A DNA stretch of 64,000 bases from Pseudolabrys taiwanensis (GCF_003367395.1 NZ_CP031417.1:1178001-1242000); one strand, 5' to 3'; numbered from the stretch's first letter, positions 1-11,062 are shown. Numbers and translations: made by a program. The notes: generated by a model not told the origin, from the sequence alone.

Positions 1-845
1 AGTATCTCGGCGAGGAGTATTTCCGCGCGGGCGGCCTGCCGGCGGTGATGCACGAACTCCTCAAGGCCAAGCGTATCCATGGCGAGGCGCTGACCATCAA
101 CGGCAAAACGATGGCCGAGAACGTCAAACGGGCGACGTCGCAAGACGAGAAGGTGATCAAGCCGTACAAGGCACCGATGAAGCAGCAGGCCGGTTTCAAG
201 GTCCTGCACGGCAACCTGTTCGATTCCGCGATCATGAAGACGAGCGTGATCTCGGAAGACTTCCGCCACCGTTTCCTTGACGATCCGAAGGATCCGAATG
301 CGTTCGAAGGCCGGGCCGTCGTTTTCGACGGCCCGGAGGACTATCATCACCGCATCGACGACCCGGCCCTGAAGATCGACGAGCGTACCTTGCTCTTCAT
401 CCGCGGCGCCGGCGCCATCGGCTATCCCGGCTCGGCCGAAGTCGTGAACATGCAGCCGCCGGCGGCGCTGATCAAAAAAGGCATCACCTCCCTGCCCTGC
501 ATCGGCGACGGACGTCAGTCGGGCACGTCGGGTTCGCCGTCGATCCTCAACGCCTCGCCGGAAGCGGCCGCCAATGGCGGACTCGCTTTGCTGAAGACCG
601 GCGACCGCGTCCGCATCGACCTCAACAAAGGCACGGCCGACATCCTGATCTCAGCCGAAGAACTGGCGGAACGCCGCGCCGCTTTGCAGAAGCGCGGCGG
701 TTACAAATATCCGCCCAGCCAGACGCCGTGGCAGGAGATCCAGCGCGGCATGGTCGATCAACTCGCGGACGGCATGGTGCTCAAGCCGGCGGTCAAATAT
801 CAGCGCGTGGCGCAGACGAGCGGCATTCCGCGCGACAACCACTGA
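1..845 (+). CDS. IlvD/Edd family sugar-acid dehydratase, C-terminal part (partial)
   Basis: The reading frame is open from base 3 and runs to a TGA at 843-845, so the N-terminal half lies outside the window. The 281 visible codons carry hallmarks of the [Fe-S]-dependent IlvD/Edd family: [20 protein letters not shown], then the [20 protein letters not shown] block around the active site, then the [15 protein letters not shown] region. The [14 protein letters not shown] and [12 protein letters not shown] wording matches pentonate/sugar-acid dehydratases (L-arabinonate or D-xylonate type) better than the valine-pathway enzyme. These enzymes remove water from an aldonate to give a 2-keto-3-deoxy acid. 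An SDR dehydrogenase and a sugar ABC importer follow on the same strand, which supports a catabolic role. The exact substrate is unknown. Confidence 0.88.
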   Translation, partial: YLGEEYFRAGGLPAVMHELLKAKRIHGEALTINGKTMAENVKRATSQDEKVIKPYKAPMKQQAGFKVLHGNLFDSAIMKTSVISEDFRHRFLDDPKDPNAFEGRAVVFDGPEDYHHRIDDPALKIDERTLLFIRGAGAIGYPGSAEVVNMQPPAALIKKGITSLPCIGDGRQSGTSGSPSILNASPEAAANGGLALLKTGDRVRIDLNKGTADILISAEELAERRAALQKRGGYKYPPSQTPWQEIQRGMVDQLADGMVLKPAVKYQRVAQTSGIPRDNH

Positions 846-1048
846 CGCGCACGACGACAATCGACGAGCCCGCGTGCTCGGAGCATGTCCGATTGTGCCC
901 TGATCCACGCCTGGGGTCGGGTCCATCGCCGTTCGTGGCGGGACAGGCCACACGATTGCCTTCAACCGCGTCTACGAGGCGCTTCGCGGTCCGTCCTCCG
1001 GGACGAAATCGCACGGTCGAAGCACAAGAAGCGGCTGCCGCTATCGTC

Positions 1049-1651
1049 ATGGATGACCGTCCCCCTCATTTATCGCGCCGGTCCACATTGGCTTCGCTTT
1101 TGGGCTCGGCGGTGCTGCCGTTCCTCTCCCGCCCCGGCCTCGCGCAAAGCGACGATCGGCCGCCGGTCTTTGAGACAGCACGGCATCAATTCATCATCGT
1201 CCGGCCGTCCAAGATCCTCCCGCCCGTCTCGCTGACCGATATCAACGGAAAGCCGGCGACGCTCGCGCCGACGCCGGGGAAGATACTTCTGGTCAACATC
1301 TGGGCGACCTGGTGCGAGGCCTGCCGTGTCGATCTGCCCTTGCTCGAACGGCTGCAAAACGTAGCCGGCGGCCGCGTCAATGTCGCGGCGGTCTCCATCG
1401 ACAAGACGGACCGGCAACAGGTGAAACGTTATCTGCAGAAGGCGGCGATCCGCGCGCTCCCTATCTATCTCGATCCGGAAGGACGGCTCGCCAACAAGTC
1501 GACCGATAACCCCGGGCGGCTTCCCATCTACGGCATGCCGCTCACGTATCTCGTCACGCCGTCGGGCAGGATTGCCGGCTACATGGCCGGCGTGGCCGAT
1601 TGGCTCGCCAAGGACGGCCAGGAGCTCCTTGCCTATTACGCCTCGGCCTGA
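1049..1651 (+). CDS. TlpA/thioredoxin-like disulfide protein with Tat-like signal
   Basis: A 200-residue protein. The N-terminus has a twin-arginine-like stretch (LSRRSTLASLLGS, residues 8-20), a hydrophobic segment and an A-Q-S type cleavage region near residue 33, so export to the periplasm is likely. The thioredoxin fold follows, with WATWCEAC at residues 85-92 giving a CxxC redox pair (Cys89, Cys92), and a cis-Pro loop around YGMPLTYL. This matches TlpA/ResA-type thiol:disulfide proteins. The frame is open further upstream, but the ATG at 1049 is the first start giving a sensible signal peptide; upstream codons look non-coding. Its place inside a sugar-catabolic gene set is unexplained. 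Confidence 0.82.
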   Translation: MDDRPPHLSRRSTLASLLGSAVLPFLSRPGLAQSDDRPPVFETARHQFIIVRPSKILPPVSLTDINGKPATLAPTPGKILLVNIWATWCEACRVDLPLLERLQNVAGGRVNVAAVSIDKTDRQQVKRYLQKAAIRALPIYLDPEGRLANKSTDNPGRLPIYGMPLTYLVTPSGRIAGYMAGVADWLAKDGQELLAYYASA

Positions 1652-1732
1652 ACGCGCCTTGTCGTGCAGCGTTCTTGTGCCGGCGGCGCGATGCATTAAA
1701 GTCGTACGAAAATATTGTCCGGGAGAGCGACC

Positions 1733-2491
1733 ATGGCGGGACGACTGCAGGGCAAGCTCGCGCTGGTGACCGCCGCCGGTCAGGGCATCGGCCGCGCCAT
1801 CGCGGAACGCTTCGCGGCCGAAGGCGCCCGCGTGATCGCGACCGATGCTGCCATCGACAAGCTTGCGGGTATGGACGCTGTGAAGACGGCGGCGCTTGAC
1901 GTGCGCTCGACGGACGCCGTCAATGCCTTCGCAAAAGCCGTCACCGACGAATTCGGCGCGCTCGACATTCTCGCCAATGTCGCCGGCTACGTGCACCAGG
2001 GCACAGTGCTGGAGTGCACGGAAAAAGACTGGGATTTTTCCTTCGACCTCAACGTCAAATCCATGCACCGCACCATCAAGGCCTTCCTGCCGGCGATGCT
2101 GGACAGCGGCCGTGGGTCGATCATCAACATGTCGTCGGGCGTGTCATCGATCAAAGGTCTGCCCAATCGCTACGTCTACGGCGCGACCAAGGCGGCCGTG
2201 ATCGGGCTGACCAAAGCCGTCGCGGCCGATTTCATCACCAAAGGCATTCGCTGCAATGCGATATGCCCGGGAACCATCGTATCTCCGTCTTTCGAAGACC
2301 GTGTCGTCGCCGTCGCTCAGCAGACCGGCAAGCCGCTCGCCGAAGTGCGGCAGAATTTCGTCGCGCGTCAGCCGATGGGCCGCCTCGGCACCGCGCAGGA
2401 AGTGGCCGCACTCGCGGTATTTCTGGCATCGGACGAAGCCAGCTACATCACCGGACAGCCGCATCTCGTTGACGGCGGCATGGCGATTTAG
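1733..2491 (+). CDS. SDR family NAD(P)-dependent dehydrogenase, possibly for a 2-keto-3-deoxy sugar acid
   Basis: A 252-residue classical short-chain dehydrogenase. It has the Rossmann glycine motif TAAGQGIG at residues 13-20, the NVAG motif near 82-85, catalytic Ser135 in INMSSG, and the YxxxK pair Tyr149/Lys153, followed by NAICPGTI. The ATG at 1733 has a GGGAGAG ribosome site about 9 bases upstream; a TTG at 1715 is less likely. The wording resembles the BDH2/DHRS6-like branch, which contains 2-keto-3-deoxy-L-fuconate dehydrogenases. Combined with the dehydratase before it and the sugar importer after it, oxidation of a 2-keto-3-deoxy acid is a reasonable inference. 3-hydroxybutyrate or another alcohol remains possible. 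Confidence 0.85.
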   Translation: MAGRLQGKLALVTAAGQGIGRAIAERFAAEGARVIATDAAIDKLAGMDAVKTAALDVRSTDAVNAFAKAVTDEFGALDILANVAGYVHQGTVLECTEKDWDFSFDLNVKSMHRTIKAFLPAMLDSGRGSIINMSSGVSSIKGLPNRYVYGATKAAVIGLTKAVAADFITKGIRCNAICPGTIVSPSFEDRVVAVAQQTGKPLAEVRQNFVARQPMGRLGTAQEVAALAVFLASDEASYITGQPHLVDGGMAI

Positions 2492-2633
2492 GCGCCGCGC
2501 GTGTTCGACTAATAACGGACTTGATTTTCGCGCCGTGGAAGGCGGATGATCCTCAACTGACGCGAGCAGCCCCGATGGGGCCAAGCACATTGGCGCAAAG
2601 CCAAGGCCTATGCTCGCCGACAGGGAGGAATGC

Positions 2634-3701
<1,068 letters not shown>

Positions 3702-3730
3702 AAAATGAACCGCAACCGGGAGAAACGACC

Positions 3731-5053
3731 ATGACGACATTCGATCGCCGTACGTTGCTCAAGGCGGGCACCGCTGCGGCGGCCACCGCGGCTTTGACCG
3801 GCCCGGCTCTGCTCGAATGGAGCAAAGCCTGGGCGCAAAGCGCGCCGTGGAAGCCCGAGAAGGATGCGCAGCTCTCGATCCTGCGCTGGAAGTATTTCGT
3901 GCAGGCGGAGGACGACAAGTTTGTCGCTCTCATGGATGCCTTCACCAAGGCGACCGGCGTCAAGATCACGATCAGCCGGGAGTCCTACGAGGACGTGCAG
4001 CCCAAGGCCTCTGTCGCCGCCAATACCGGCGCCGGGCCGGACCTCTTCTGGGGGCTCTATTCACTGCCGCACCTGTTCCCGACCAAGGTGCTCGACGTTA
4101 CCGACGTCGCCGACTATCTCGGCAAAAAGTACGGCGGCTGGGTCGACAGCGCCGTGAAGTACGGCAAGGAAGGCAACAAGTGGGTCGGTATTCCAATTTG
4201 CTACACCGGCAGCCTGATGAACTACCGCCTGGCCGCCTCGCAGAAGGCCGGCTTCTCCACATTCCCGACGACGACCGACGCGTTTCTCGAATACGTCAAG
4301 GCGATGAAGAAGAACAACACGCCGGGCGGTTTCGCGCTCGGCCATGCGCCGGGCGACGGCAACACCTGGGTCTATTGGTGCCTGTGGGCACATGGCGGCC
4401 AGCATGTCGACAAGGACGACAAGGTCACCATCAACTCGCCGGAGACCGAGAAAGCGCTCAATTACGCCAAGGCGCTATACGAGAACATGGTGCCAGGCGT
4501 CGCGTCATGGAACGACGCATTCAACAACAAGGCGTTCCTCGGGGAGGAGATCCATTGGACCAATAACGGCATCTCCATCTATGTCGCCGCCACCAAGGAC
4601 CCGTCGAAGAAGCACATCGCCGACGACATGAACCACGCCTACTTCCCCGTGGGGCCGGCCGGTAAGCCGACCGAACTGCACCTGATGTTCCCGATCCTGG
4701 CGATGGGCTACACCAAGTATCCGCAGGCGAGCAAAGCGCTGATTGCCTACATGCTGGAGGCGGATAACTTCAATCCGTGGATCGCCGCGGCGCAAGGCTA
4801 TCTGACGCATTGTCTCAACGCCTTCGATAGCAATCCGGTCTGGACCGAAGACCCGAAGCGCACGCCCTACCGCGACGTCGCCAAACGCTCGTTGACCGCC
4901 GGCGGCCTCGGCTCGAACGGCGAAAAGGCGGCCGCCGCGATCTCCGACTATGTCATCCTCGACATGTTCGCGGGCTTCTGCGCCGGCAAGGACGACGCCA
5001 AGACAGCGATGCGCAATGCCGAGCGGCAGTTGAAACGCATCTACCGCACCTGA
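3731..5053 (+). CDS. Extracellular solute-binding protein, family 1 (sugar ABC importer), Tat signal
   Basis: A 440-residue periplasmic binding protein. The N-terminus FDRRTLLKAG followed by an alanine-rich segment is a twin-arginine signal, with cleavage likely near AWAQS around residue 36. The body matches type-1 sugar-binding proteins: a long two-lobe architecture with TGVKITISRESYEDVQPK and TGAGPDLFWG, typical of UgpB/MalE-like receptors. It captures the substrate and delivers it to the two downstream permeases. The ribosome site GGGAGAAACGACC precedes the ATG. The ligand cannot be read from sequence; the operon suggests a sugar, a sugar acid or an oligosaccharide. Confidence 0.9.
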   Translation: MTTFDRRTLLKAGTAAAATAALTGPALLEWSKAWAQSAPWKPEKDAQLSILRWKYFVQAEDDKFVALMDAFTKATGVKITISRESYEDVQPKASVAANTGAGPDLFWGLYSLPHLFPTKVLDVTDVADYLGKKYGGWVDSAVKYGKEGNKWVGIPICYTGSLMNYRLAASQKAGFSTFPTTTDAFLEYVKAMKKNNTPGGFALGHAPGDGNTWVYWCLWAHGGQHVDKDDKVTINSPETEKALNYAKALYENMVPGVASWNDAFNNKAFLGEEIHWTNNGISIYVAATKDPSKKHIADDMNHAYFPVGPAGKPTELHLMFPILAMGYTKYPQASKALIAYMLEADNFNPWIAAAQGYLTHCLNAFDSNPVWTEDPKRTPYRDVAKRSLTAGGLGSNGEKAAAAISDYVILDMFAGFCAGKDDAKTAMRNAERQLKRIYRT

Positions 5054-5120
5054 AGTGACCCGTGGGTGGCGCCGCGTGCGCCACCCACATCGGCTCGCGC
5101 AAAGAGGGGAACAGCCGCGC

Positions 5121-6074
5121 GTGGCAAATATCGCCCTTTCGCAAGTTCAATCCACGGCCGCGCGGGCGTCGGCCTGGACGCGACTCAAAAGCAACCGCAA
5201 CTGGCTCGGCCTGTGGTTCATGCTGCCGGCGGCCGCCTTTCTCATCCTGTTCCTGGCCTATCCGCTCGGACTTGGCGTCTGGCTGTCGTTCACCGACGCC
5301 AAGATCGGCCGCAGCGGCATTTTCGTCGGCCTGGAGAACTACGAATGGCTCTGGGACGACAACGTCTTCTGGCTCTCGGTCTTCAACACGCTGCTCTACA
5401 CCGTCGTCGCCAGCGTGGTGAAGTTCGGCATCGGCCTCTATCTCGCGCTGCTGCTCAACGAGCGGATGCCGTTCAAGGCGATCATCCGCGCCGTCGTCCT
5501 TATTCCGTTCATCGTGCCGACCGTTCTGTCGGCGATCGCCTTCTGGTGGATCTACGACGCGCAGTTCTCGATCGTATCGTGGACCTTGCGCCACCTCGGC
5601 CTGATCGACGGCAACATCAACTTCCTCGGCGATACCTGGAACGCGCGCTGGTCGACGATCTTCGCCAACATCTGGCGCGGCATCCCCTTCGTCGCCATCA
5701 CGCTGCTGGCGGGTCTGCAGACCGTTTCGCCGTCGCTCTACGAAGCCGCCACGATCGACGGCGCGAACCGCTGGCAGATCTTCCGCCACGTCACCTTCCC
5801 GCTGCTGACGCCGATCATCGCCGTGGTGATGACCTTCTCGGTGCTGTTCACCTTCACCGATTTCCAGCTGATCTGGGTGCTGACGCGCGGCGGCCCGGTC
5901 AACGCCACGCATCTGATGGCGACCCTTTCCTATCAGCGCGCCATCATCGGCGGCCAGCTCGGTGAAGGCGCGGCGATTTCCACCGCGATGATCCCGTTTC
6001 TGCTCGCGGCCATCCTGTTGTCCTGGTTCGGCCTGCAACGGCGCAAGTGGCAACAGGGAGAGACGAATGATTGA
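5121..6074 (+). CDS. Carbohydrate ABC transporter permease (MalF/UgpA type)
   Basis: A 317-residue integral membrane protein with about six transmembrane helices; the first is LPAAAFLILFLAYPLGLGVW. The cytoplasmic EAA loop that docks on the ATPase is visible as YEAATIDGANRWQIFRHVTF. I place the start at the GTG at 5121, with AGAGGGGA at 5103-5110 upstream; an in-frame ATG-less extension back to 5055 has no ribosome site and poor coding character. It pairs with the following permease to form the channel. Confidence 0.88.
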   Translation: MANIALSQVQSTAARASAWTRLKSNRNWLGLWFMLPAAAFLILFLAYPLGLGVWLSFTDAKIGRSGIFVGLENYEWLWDDNVFWLSVFNTLLYTVVASVVKFGIGLYLALLLNERMPFKAIIRAVVLIPFIVPTVLSAIAFWWIYDAQFSIVSWTLRHLGLIDGNINFLGDTWNARWSTIFANIWRGIPFVAITLLAGLQTVSPSLYEAATIDGANRWQIFRHVTFPLLTPIIAVVMTFSVLFTFTDFQLIWVLTRGGPVNATHLMATLSYQRAIIGGQLGEGAAISTAMIPFLLAAILLSWFGLQRRKWQQGETND

Positions 6075-6120
6075 GAGGCACCAGGGCGTGAACGGCGCGC
6101 GGCGAAAAGAGGCGCAGTGA

Positions 6121-7047
6121 ATGACGGAAACCTTCGCCTCCAAACTCGTCCGGCCCGGCAGAGCGTTGAAGGCCGAGGCGCTCGCGGACCATTCCGAGGG
6201 CATGGCCTATCTGCAAACCCTGCCGCGCAGGCTGGTGACGCTCTATCTGCCGCTCGGCCTCATCCTTATCGTGCTGCTGTTTCCGTTCTATTGGATGGCG
6301 CTCACCGCGATCAAACCGGACGACCAGTTGCTCGACATGGACCGCGTCAGCCCGTTCTGGACCTGGACGCCGACCTTCAAACACATCTACAAACTGTTGT
6401 TCGAGACGCAGTATCCGCTGTGGCTGTGGAACACGATGTTCATCGCCGTGGCGGCGACGTTCCTCTCCATCGTCGCGAGCGTGCTCGCCGCCTATGCCAT
6501 CGTGCGCATCCGCTTCAAGGGCGCGCCTTACGCCGGCATCCTTATCTTCCTGGCTTATCTGGTGCCGCCCTCGATCCTGTTCATTCCCCTGTCGTCGGTG
6601 GTGTTCCAGTATGGCCTGTTCGACACGCCCTTTGCGCTCATTCTCACCTATCCGACCATCCTGATCCCGTTTTCGACTTGGCTCTTGATGGGCTATTTCA
6701 AGACCATCCCGTTCGAGCTCGAGGAGTGCGCGCTGATCGACGGCGCCTCGCGCTGGCAGATCCTGCTCAAGATCGTGCTGCCGCTCGCGGTGCCGGGCCT
6801 GATCTCGGCCTTCATCTTCTGCTTTACGCTGTGCTGGAACGAGTTCATCTACGCGCTGACCTTCCTGTCCTCGACGCCGAACAAGACGGTGCCCGTGGCC
6901 ATCGTCAACGAATTCGTCGACGGCGATATCTATCGCTGGGGCTCGTTGATGGCCGGCGCCTTGGTCGGCTCCCTGCCACTCGTGATCCTCTACGCCTTCT
7001 TCGTCGAGCACTACGTCGCGGCCATGACCGGCGCGGTCAAGGAATAG
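6121..7047 (+). CDS. Carbohydrate ABC transporter permease (MalG/UgpE type)
   Basis: A 308-residue permease, last gene of the importer. It has a first transmembrane helix around residues 40-60 (LYLPLGLILIVLLFPFYWMA), five more helices, and the EAA loop ECALIDGASRWQILLKIVLP. The C-terminus with HYVAAMTGAVKE is typical of the MalG/UgpE branch. The ATG at 6121 follows a GAGGCGCAGTGA stretch. No obvious terminator follows; the next 170 bases are AT-rich and probably hold the promoter of the H-NS-like gene. Confidence 0.9.
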   Translation: MTETFASKLVRPGRALKAEALADHSEGMAYLQTLPRRLVTLYLPLGLILIVLLFPFYWMALTAIKPDDQLLDMDRVSPFWTWTPTFKHIYKLLFETQYPLWLWNTMFIAVAATFLSIVASVLAAYAIVRIRFKGAPYAGILIFLAYLVPPSILFIPLSSVVFQYGLFDTPFALILTYPTILIPFSTWLLMGYFKTIPFELEECALIDGASRWQILLKIVLPLAVPGLISAFIFCFTLCWNEFIYALTFLSSTPNKTVPVAIVNEFVDGDIYRWGSLMAGALVGSLPLVILYAFFVEHYVAAMTGAVKE

Positions 7048-7217
7048 CGGCCTGCGCCGGCGTTTGGGCGAGGTTGGGCCTGTATACCGCCCGGCGCCGA
7101 CAAGTTCACGCCACATTTTACAAGAATTTTGTGACGCGTTGTTTGGATATATTTTACGACGGTAGCAATGCGCGGGGCATCACACCCGTTGGTCTATTGC
7201 CTTCGAGGCGAGAAGAA

Positions 7218-7655
7218 ATGACAAGCACTGACGTTCGGCAGAGATCATTCGGGCCCCCTATGCCTTCGATCAATTTAAAGACGCTTTCATTCGACGAGCT
7301 TTTAGAACTTCGCGATCAGGTCGACGCCGCGATTTCCAAACAGATAGAGAGCGAGCGGCGTGCGCTCGAGATGAAGCTCGAGCGGCTCAACCGCTTTTCT
7401 GATCGCCCTGCAAAGGCCGGCGATGCGGTGAGCCCGATGGCTCGGTCGCCGAAATTCGGTAAGGTCCCGCCGCAGTTCAGGAATCCCGACAATCCCGAGG
7501 AAACGTGGTCGGGGCGCGGCTTGCGGCCTCGCTGGATGGTCGCGGCGCTAGCTGCCGGCCGCACAATCGAAGACCTCATGATCCGCGAGGATGGTGCGGT
7601 CTCGGAGGTAAGGAAAGCGATAAGCCGGCGCGGCACCATGCGCCGTAAGAAGTAA
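7218..7655 (+). CDS. H-NS/HvrA-family nucleoid-associated protein
   Basis: 145 residues from the ATG at 7218, or 131 from an ATG at 7260. The N-terminal half is a helical oligomerisation region (SFDELLELRDQVDAAISKQI), and the C-terminus holds the DNA-binding core FRNPDNPEETWSGRGLRPRW, very close to the signature of alphaproteobacterial H-NS/HvrA/Bvh proteins. Such proteins bind AT-rich DNA and silence or modulate genes. The first ATG has GAGGCGAGAAG before it; family members usually begin at the MPSINLK position, so the later start is possible. The gene stands alone beside an AT-rich spacer, a likely target of this kind of protein. Confidence 0.85.
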   Translation: MTSTDVRQRSFGPPMPSINLKTLSFDELLELRDQVDAAISKQIESERRALEMKLERLNRFSDRPAKAGDAVSPMARSPKFGKVPPQFRNPDNPEETWSGRGLRPRWMVAALAAGRTIEDLMIREDGAVSEVRKAISRRGTMRRKK

Positions 7656-7669
7656 CCCACACGGCGCTG

Positions 7670-7831
7670 TTACGCTGACTTTGCATTGTCAGAGGGGATC
7701 GAACACCTCGCTTCCAATTCCGCAATTCGAAGAAGTTGCTCAAGGTCAGGTTGCCGGTTGCCAGACGCTAAGTGCGCCAACTGGTAAATCATATCGGCAA
7801 TATAAACTGCCGTTTCTTGGCTCGTAACCAT
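7670..7831 (-). CDS. Small conserved hypothetical protein, 53 residues
   Basis: A short acidic helical protein read leftwards from the ATG at 7829-7831, with AGGGGG about 7 bases ahead of it on the coding strand. The pattern YIADMIYQLAHLASG...DLEQLLRIAELEA resembles a family of roughly 50-70 residue proteins common in Bradyrhizobium relatives (YIADML.EL..LA...L..L...L.MA.LEA). No function is known. The frame is open far upstream, but that part is AT-rich and non-coding in character. It converges with the H-NS-like gene, only 14 bases away. Confidence 0.65.
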   Translation of the reverse strand: MVTSQETAVYIADMIYQLAHLASGNRQPDLEQLLRIAELEARCSIPSDNAKSA

Positions 7832-8227
7832 GTTGCCGCCCCCTAGCAGGCAGATTACTTCCATAAATATACAACCTATAGAATATATAAATATACTACG
7901 AATACCCTGCGCGCCCGAAAACAATCTAGCATAGTAAACTGTGCAAATCGGGAAAATGAGATAATACGACCATATCGTATTATCAAAGGGCTTTCGCATT
8001 ATCGATCGGTTATTGATTGTTTTACAGATGAACCGTGAAATAGCGCTCGGATGGCCTTCGTCGGGAGATCCCGGTTCCCTGCCCGGCGCACGGATAATAC
8101 GCATTAAACGTACCGCCTTCCGGGACATCGGCCATTTGCCGGCGCTGCCCGCTCGCCCCTTATGATAAGGGAACCCCACGGCTCATAATGGCGTCTAAGC
8201 CAGGCCAGGGAGAGGAGCACACGCTCG
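7832..8227. other. AT-rich gene-free spacer upstream of glcB
   Basis: About 400 bases without a credible gene, sharply lower in GC than the flanks, particularly 7850-8040. It holds the promoter region of the small leftward gene and of malate synthase, plus a perfect palindrome at 7960-7984. The composition suggests either a regulatory region bound by an H-NS-like protein or a remnant of acquired DNA. Confidence 0.6.
7960..7984. promoter_or_regulatory. Perfect 25-bp inverted repeat, possible operator
   Basis: GATAATACGA at 7960-7969 and TCGTATTATC at 7975-7984 are exact reverse complements separated by CCATA. No T-run follows on either side, so it is not a typical terminator. The arm length and spacing suit a dimeric regulator. 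It lies about 245 bases before glcB and about 130 bases before the small leftward gene. The binding protein is unknown. Confidence 0.5.
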
Positions 8228-10390
8228 ATGGACCGCGTTACCGTGGGCGGCTTGAAGCCCGCCCGGATTCTCGCCGATTTCGTCGCCGAGGCGCTTGCCG
8301 GCTCAGGCCAATCGCCACACGCCTTCTGGTCCGGCTTTGCCGCCATCCTCCGTGATCTCGGTCCGAAGAACCGGGCGCTGCTGGCCGAGCGCGACCGGCT
8401 GCAGGCGGCGATCGATGCCTGGCATCGCGAGCGGCGCGGCAAGCCCATCGATATGAACGCCTATCAGGCCTTCCTCACCGAGATCGGCTATCTCGCGCCG
8501 GACGGGGGCGCTGTGATTGCCGAGACGAAGAACGTCGACGACGAGATGGCGCATATCGCCGGGCCGCAGCTCGTCGTGCCGATGTCGAACGCGCGCTACG
8601 CGCTCAACGCCGCCAATGCGCGCTGGGGCAGTCTCTACGACGCGCTCTACGGCACCGACGCGATCCCGGACGACGATGGCCTCGCGCGCGGGCGTGCGTA
8701 CAATCCCAAGCGCGGCGCGGCGGTGATCGCGCGCGCCAAGCTGTTCCTCGATGAGGCCGCGCCACTGCGCGAGGGCTCGCACGCGGCGGCGACCGCCTAT
8801 CGCATTGAGAATGGCGCGCTCGTCGCCGAGCTTGAGGGCGGTGCGCTCACGGGCTTGCGCGATCCGAAGCAGGTTGCCGGCTATCGCGGCGATGCCGCCG
8901 CGCCGGACGCGGTGCTGCTCGCCCATCACGGCCTGCATTTCGAGATAGAGATCGACCGCGCGCACCAGATCGGCCGCGAGGACAAGGCCGGCGTCGCCGA
9001 TGTCATTCTCGAGGCGGCGGTCACGACCATCATGGACATGGAGGACTCGGTCGCCGCGGTCGATGCCGAGGACAAGGTCGAGATCTACCGCAACTGGCTG
9101 ATGCTGACCGACGGCACGCTCAAGGCGACGTTCGAGAAAGGCGGCCGTACGGTCGAGCGCAGCCTGTCGCAAGACCGCACCTATCGGGCGCCGCAAGGCG
9201 GCGAACGCACACTGCCCGGCCGCAGCCTGATGCTGATCCGCAATGTCGGCCATCACATGATGACCGATATCGTGCTCGACGAGGCTGGCGCGCAAATCCC
9301 GGAAACGTTTCTCGATGCCGCCGTCAGCGTGCTGATCGGCGCGCGCGACCTGAAACCCGGCGACCGGCCGTTCCGCAACAGCCGCACCGGCTCGATCTAT
9401 ATCGTCAAGCCGAAGATGCACGGCGCCGACGAGGTCGCGCTGGCGGACGAACTGTTTGCCCGGGTCGAGGAGCTGGTCGGGCTGCCGCGCCACACGGTGA
9501 AGATGGGCATCATGGACGAGGAACGGCGCACGACCCTCAACCTCAAGGCCTGTATCGGCGCCGCGCGCCATCGCATCGTCTTCATCAACACCGGCTTCCT
9601 CGACCGCACCGGCGACGAGATCCACACCTCGATCGAAGCGGGTCCGATGGTGCGCAAGAACGACATGAAGAACACCGCCTGGATCAAGGCCTACGAGGAC
9701 AACAACGTCGACGTGGGGCTCGCCTGCGGCCTGCCCGGCAAGGCGCAGATCGGCAAAGGCATGTGGGCGGCGCCGGACAAGATGGCCGACATGCTGGCGC
9801 AGAAAATCGGCCACCCGCGGGCCGGCGCCAACACCGCCTGGGTGCCCTCGCCGACCGCCGCCACGCTCCATGCCTTGCACTATCACGCCGTCGATGTCGC
9901 CGCTCGTCAGCGCGAGATCGCCGGGCGTGCGCCGGCCAAACTCGCCGACCTGCTGACCATTCCGGTCGCGGCCTCGAACTGGGCGCCGGACGAAGTGCAG
10001 CAGGAGCTCGACAACAACTGCCAGGGCATCCTCGGCTATGTCGTGCGCTGGATCGACCAGGGCGTCGGCTGCTCGAAGGTGCCGGACATCCACGACGTCG
10101 GCCTGATGGAAGACCGCGCCACCTTGCGCATCTCCAGCCAGCACATCGCCAACTGGCTGCTGCACGGCGTCACCAACGAGGCGCAGGTGATGGCGACGCT
10201 CAAGCGCATGGCCGCCGTCGTCGACCGGCAGAACGCCGGCGACGCGCATTACAAAGCGATGGCGCCAGGCTTCGACGGCCCGGCGTTCAAGGCCGCCTGT
10301 GATCTGATCTTCGAAGGGCGCACGCAGCCGAACGGCTATACCGAGTTCATCCTCACCCGGCGCCGCCAGGAGGCGAAGGCGCTGCGCTGA
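8228..10390 (+). CDS. glcB: Malate synthase G
   Basis: A 720-residue enzyme matching the monomeric G isoform (usually 720-730 residues). It condenses glyoxylate with acetyl-CoA to form malate in the glyoxylate bypass or glycolate use, in the cytoplasm. Diagnostic segments are [18 protein letters not shown] in the barrel, the signature [39 protein letters not shown], and [20 protein letters not shown], which carries the catalytic base Asp. The ATG at 8228 follows GGAGAGGAGC. It is a single gene: no isocitrate lyase or glc operon partner lies in this window. Confidence 0.97.
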   Translation: MDRVTVGGLKPARILADFVAEALAGSGQSPHAFWSGFAAILRDLGPKNRALLAERDRLQAAIDAWHRERRGKPIDMNAYQAFLTEIGYLAPDGGAVIAETKNVDDEMAHIAGPQLVVPMSNARYALNAANARWGSLYDALYGTDAIPDDDGLARGRAYNPKRGAAVIARAKLFLDEAAPLREGSHAAATAYRIENGALVAELEGGALTGLRDPKQVAGYRGDAAAPDAVLLAHHGLHFEIEIDRAHQIGREDKAGVADVILEAAVTTIMDMEDSVAAVDAEDKVEIYRNWLMLTDGTLKATFEKGGRTVERSLSQDRTYRAPQGGERTLPGRSLMLIRNVGHHMMTDIVLDEAGAQIPETFLDAAVSVLIGARDLKPGDRPFRNSRTGSIYIVKPKMHGADEVALADELFARVEELVGLPRHTVKMGIMDEERRTTLNLKACIGAARHRIVFINTGFLDRTGDEIHTSIEAGPMVRKNDMKNTAWIKAYEDNNVDVGLACGLPGKAQIGKGMWAAPDKMADMLAQKIGHPRAGANTAWVPSPTAATLHALHYHAVDVAARQREIAGRAPAKLADLLTIPVAASNWAPDEVQQELDNNCQGILGYVVRWIDQGVGCSKVPDIHDVGLMEDRATLRISSQHIANWLLHGVTNEAQVMATLKRMAAVVDRQNAGDAHYKAMAPGFDGPAFKAACDLIFEGRTQPNGYTEFILTRRRQEAKALR

Positions 10391-10396
10391 CCGCGC

Positions 10397-10858
10397 TTAC
10401 ACCGCGATCAGGCCGCCTGCACCGTCGGGATCGCTGTTCAGGTCGATGCGATGACCGACGAACTGCTCGGCCGCGTCCAGCGAATCGTTGATGACGCGGA
10501 AATGCGTGACCTTGCCGTCGCGATAGCGCGCGAGATGCGAGACGCGATGATTGATGATGCGTCCGGTCGCCCGATGGATCGAGGAGACGCGCCCGAACAT
10601 CGCGCTCGTGCCGCCGTCGACCAACAGTGCCTCGATGTCGAGCTTCTTGAACTGGATGATCTTGGGCACCTGGTTCCTGAAGCGGTCGATCACCGCGGCC
10701 TTGCCGCGCCAGGCACCGCACACGGCCATGACGTCCACCGGGCCGCCCACATGCCACTCGACGTCGCCGTCCAGAAAAGTGCCGATCCGTTCGGGATCGC
10801 GCGACATATACGCTTCGTAAAACGCCTCAACCGTCGCGCGCGAAACTGCTTCCGTCAT
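10397..10858 (-). CDS. SnoaL-like/NTF2-fold protein
   Basis: A 153-residue protein of the NTF2-like superfamily: YEAYMSRDPERIGTFLDGDVEWHVGG at the N-terminus, then GAWRGKAAVIDRF, and late strands VSHLARYRDGKVTHFRVINDS. Such cone-shaped proteins may be isomerases, dehydratases or ligand binders; nothing here fixes the reaction. Two ATGs lie close together (10864 and 10858). GAGGA sits immediately before the first but six bases before the second, so I use the second. It converges with glcB, whose stop is seven bases away. Confidence 0.75.
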   Translation of the reverse strand: MTEAVSRATVEAFYEAYMSRDPERIGTFLDGDVEWHVGGPVDVMAVCGAWRGKAAVIDRFRNQVPKIIQFKKLDIEALLVDGGTSAMFGRVSSIHRATGRIINHRVSHLARYRDGKVTHFRVINDSLDAAEQFVGHRIDLNSDPDGAGGLIAV

Positions 10859-11062
10859 TCGCATTCCTCACGCGCAGATTGAGCGACGGCCGAATTAAAA
10901 TTATCTTACGCAGCGGGCCCAGACTTTCTCAGCAATCGACGAAAATCACACAAGCAGATTGATAAAGTGAATGATGTCCGCGCTGTTGGCGGGGCGCTAG
11001 GTCAAAACCTTTACACGACCTTAACCTCTTTGCTTGCATCTTCATGATCGTTGGAGAGTGCA

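Noticed and set aside
6117-7217. A frame joining the second sugar permease region to the H-NS-like gene
   Set aside because: The first 360 codons are the out-of-frame shadow of the permease; the real H-NS-like gene starts at 7218 or 7260.
7832-8179. Extended 169-residue version of the small leftward protein
   Set aside because: The added N-terminal part comes from AT-rich spacer with no ribosome site; the 53-residue form has AGGGGG before its ATG and matches a known small-protein pattern.
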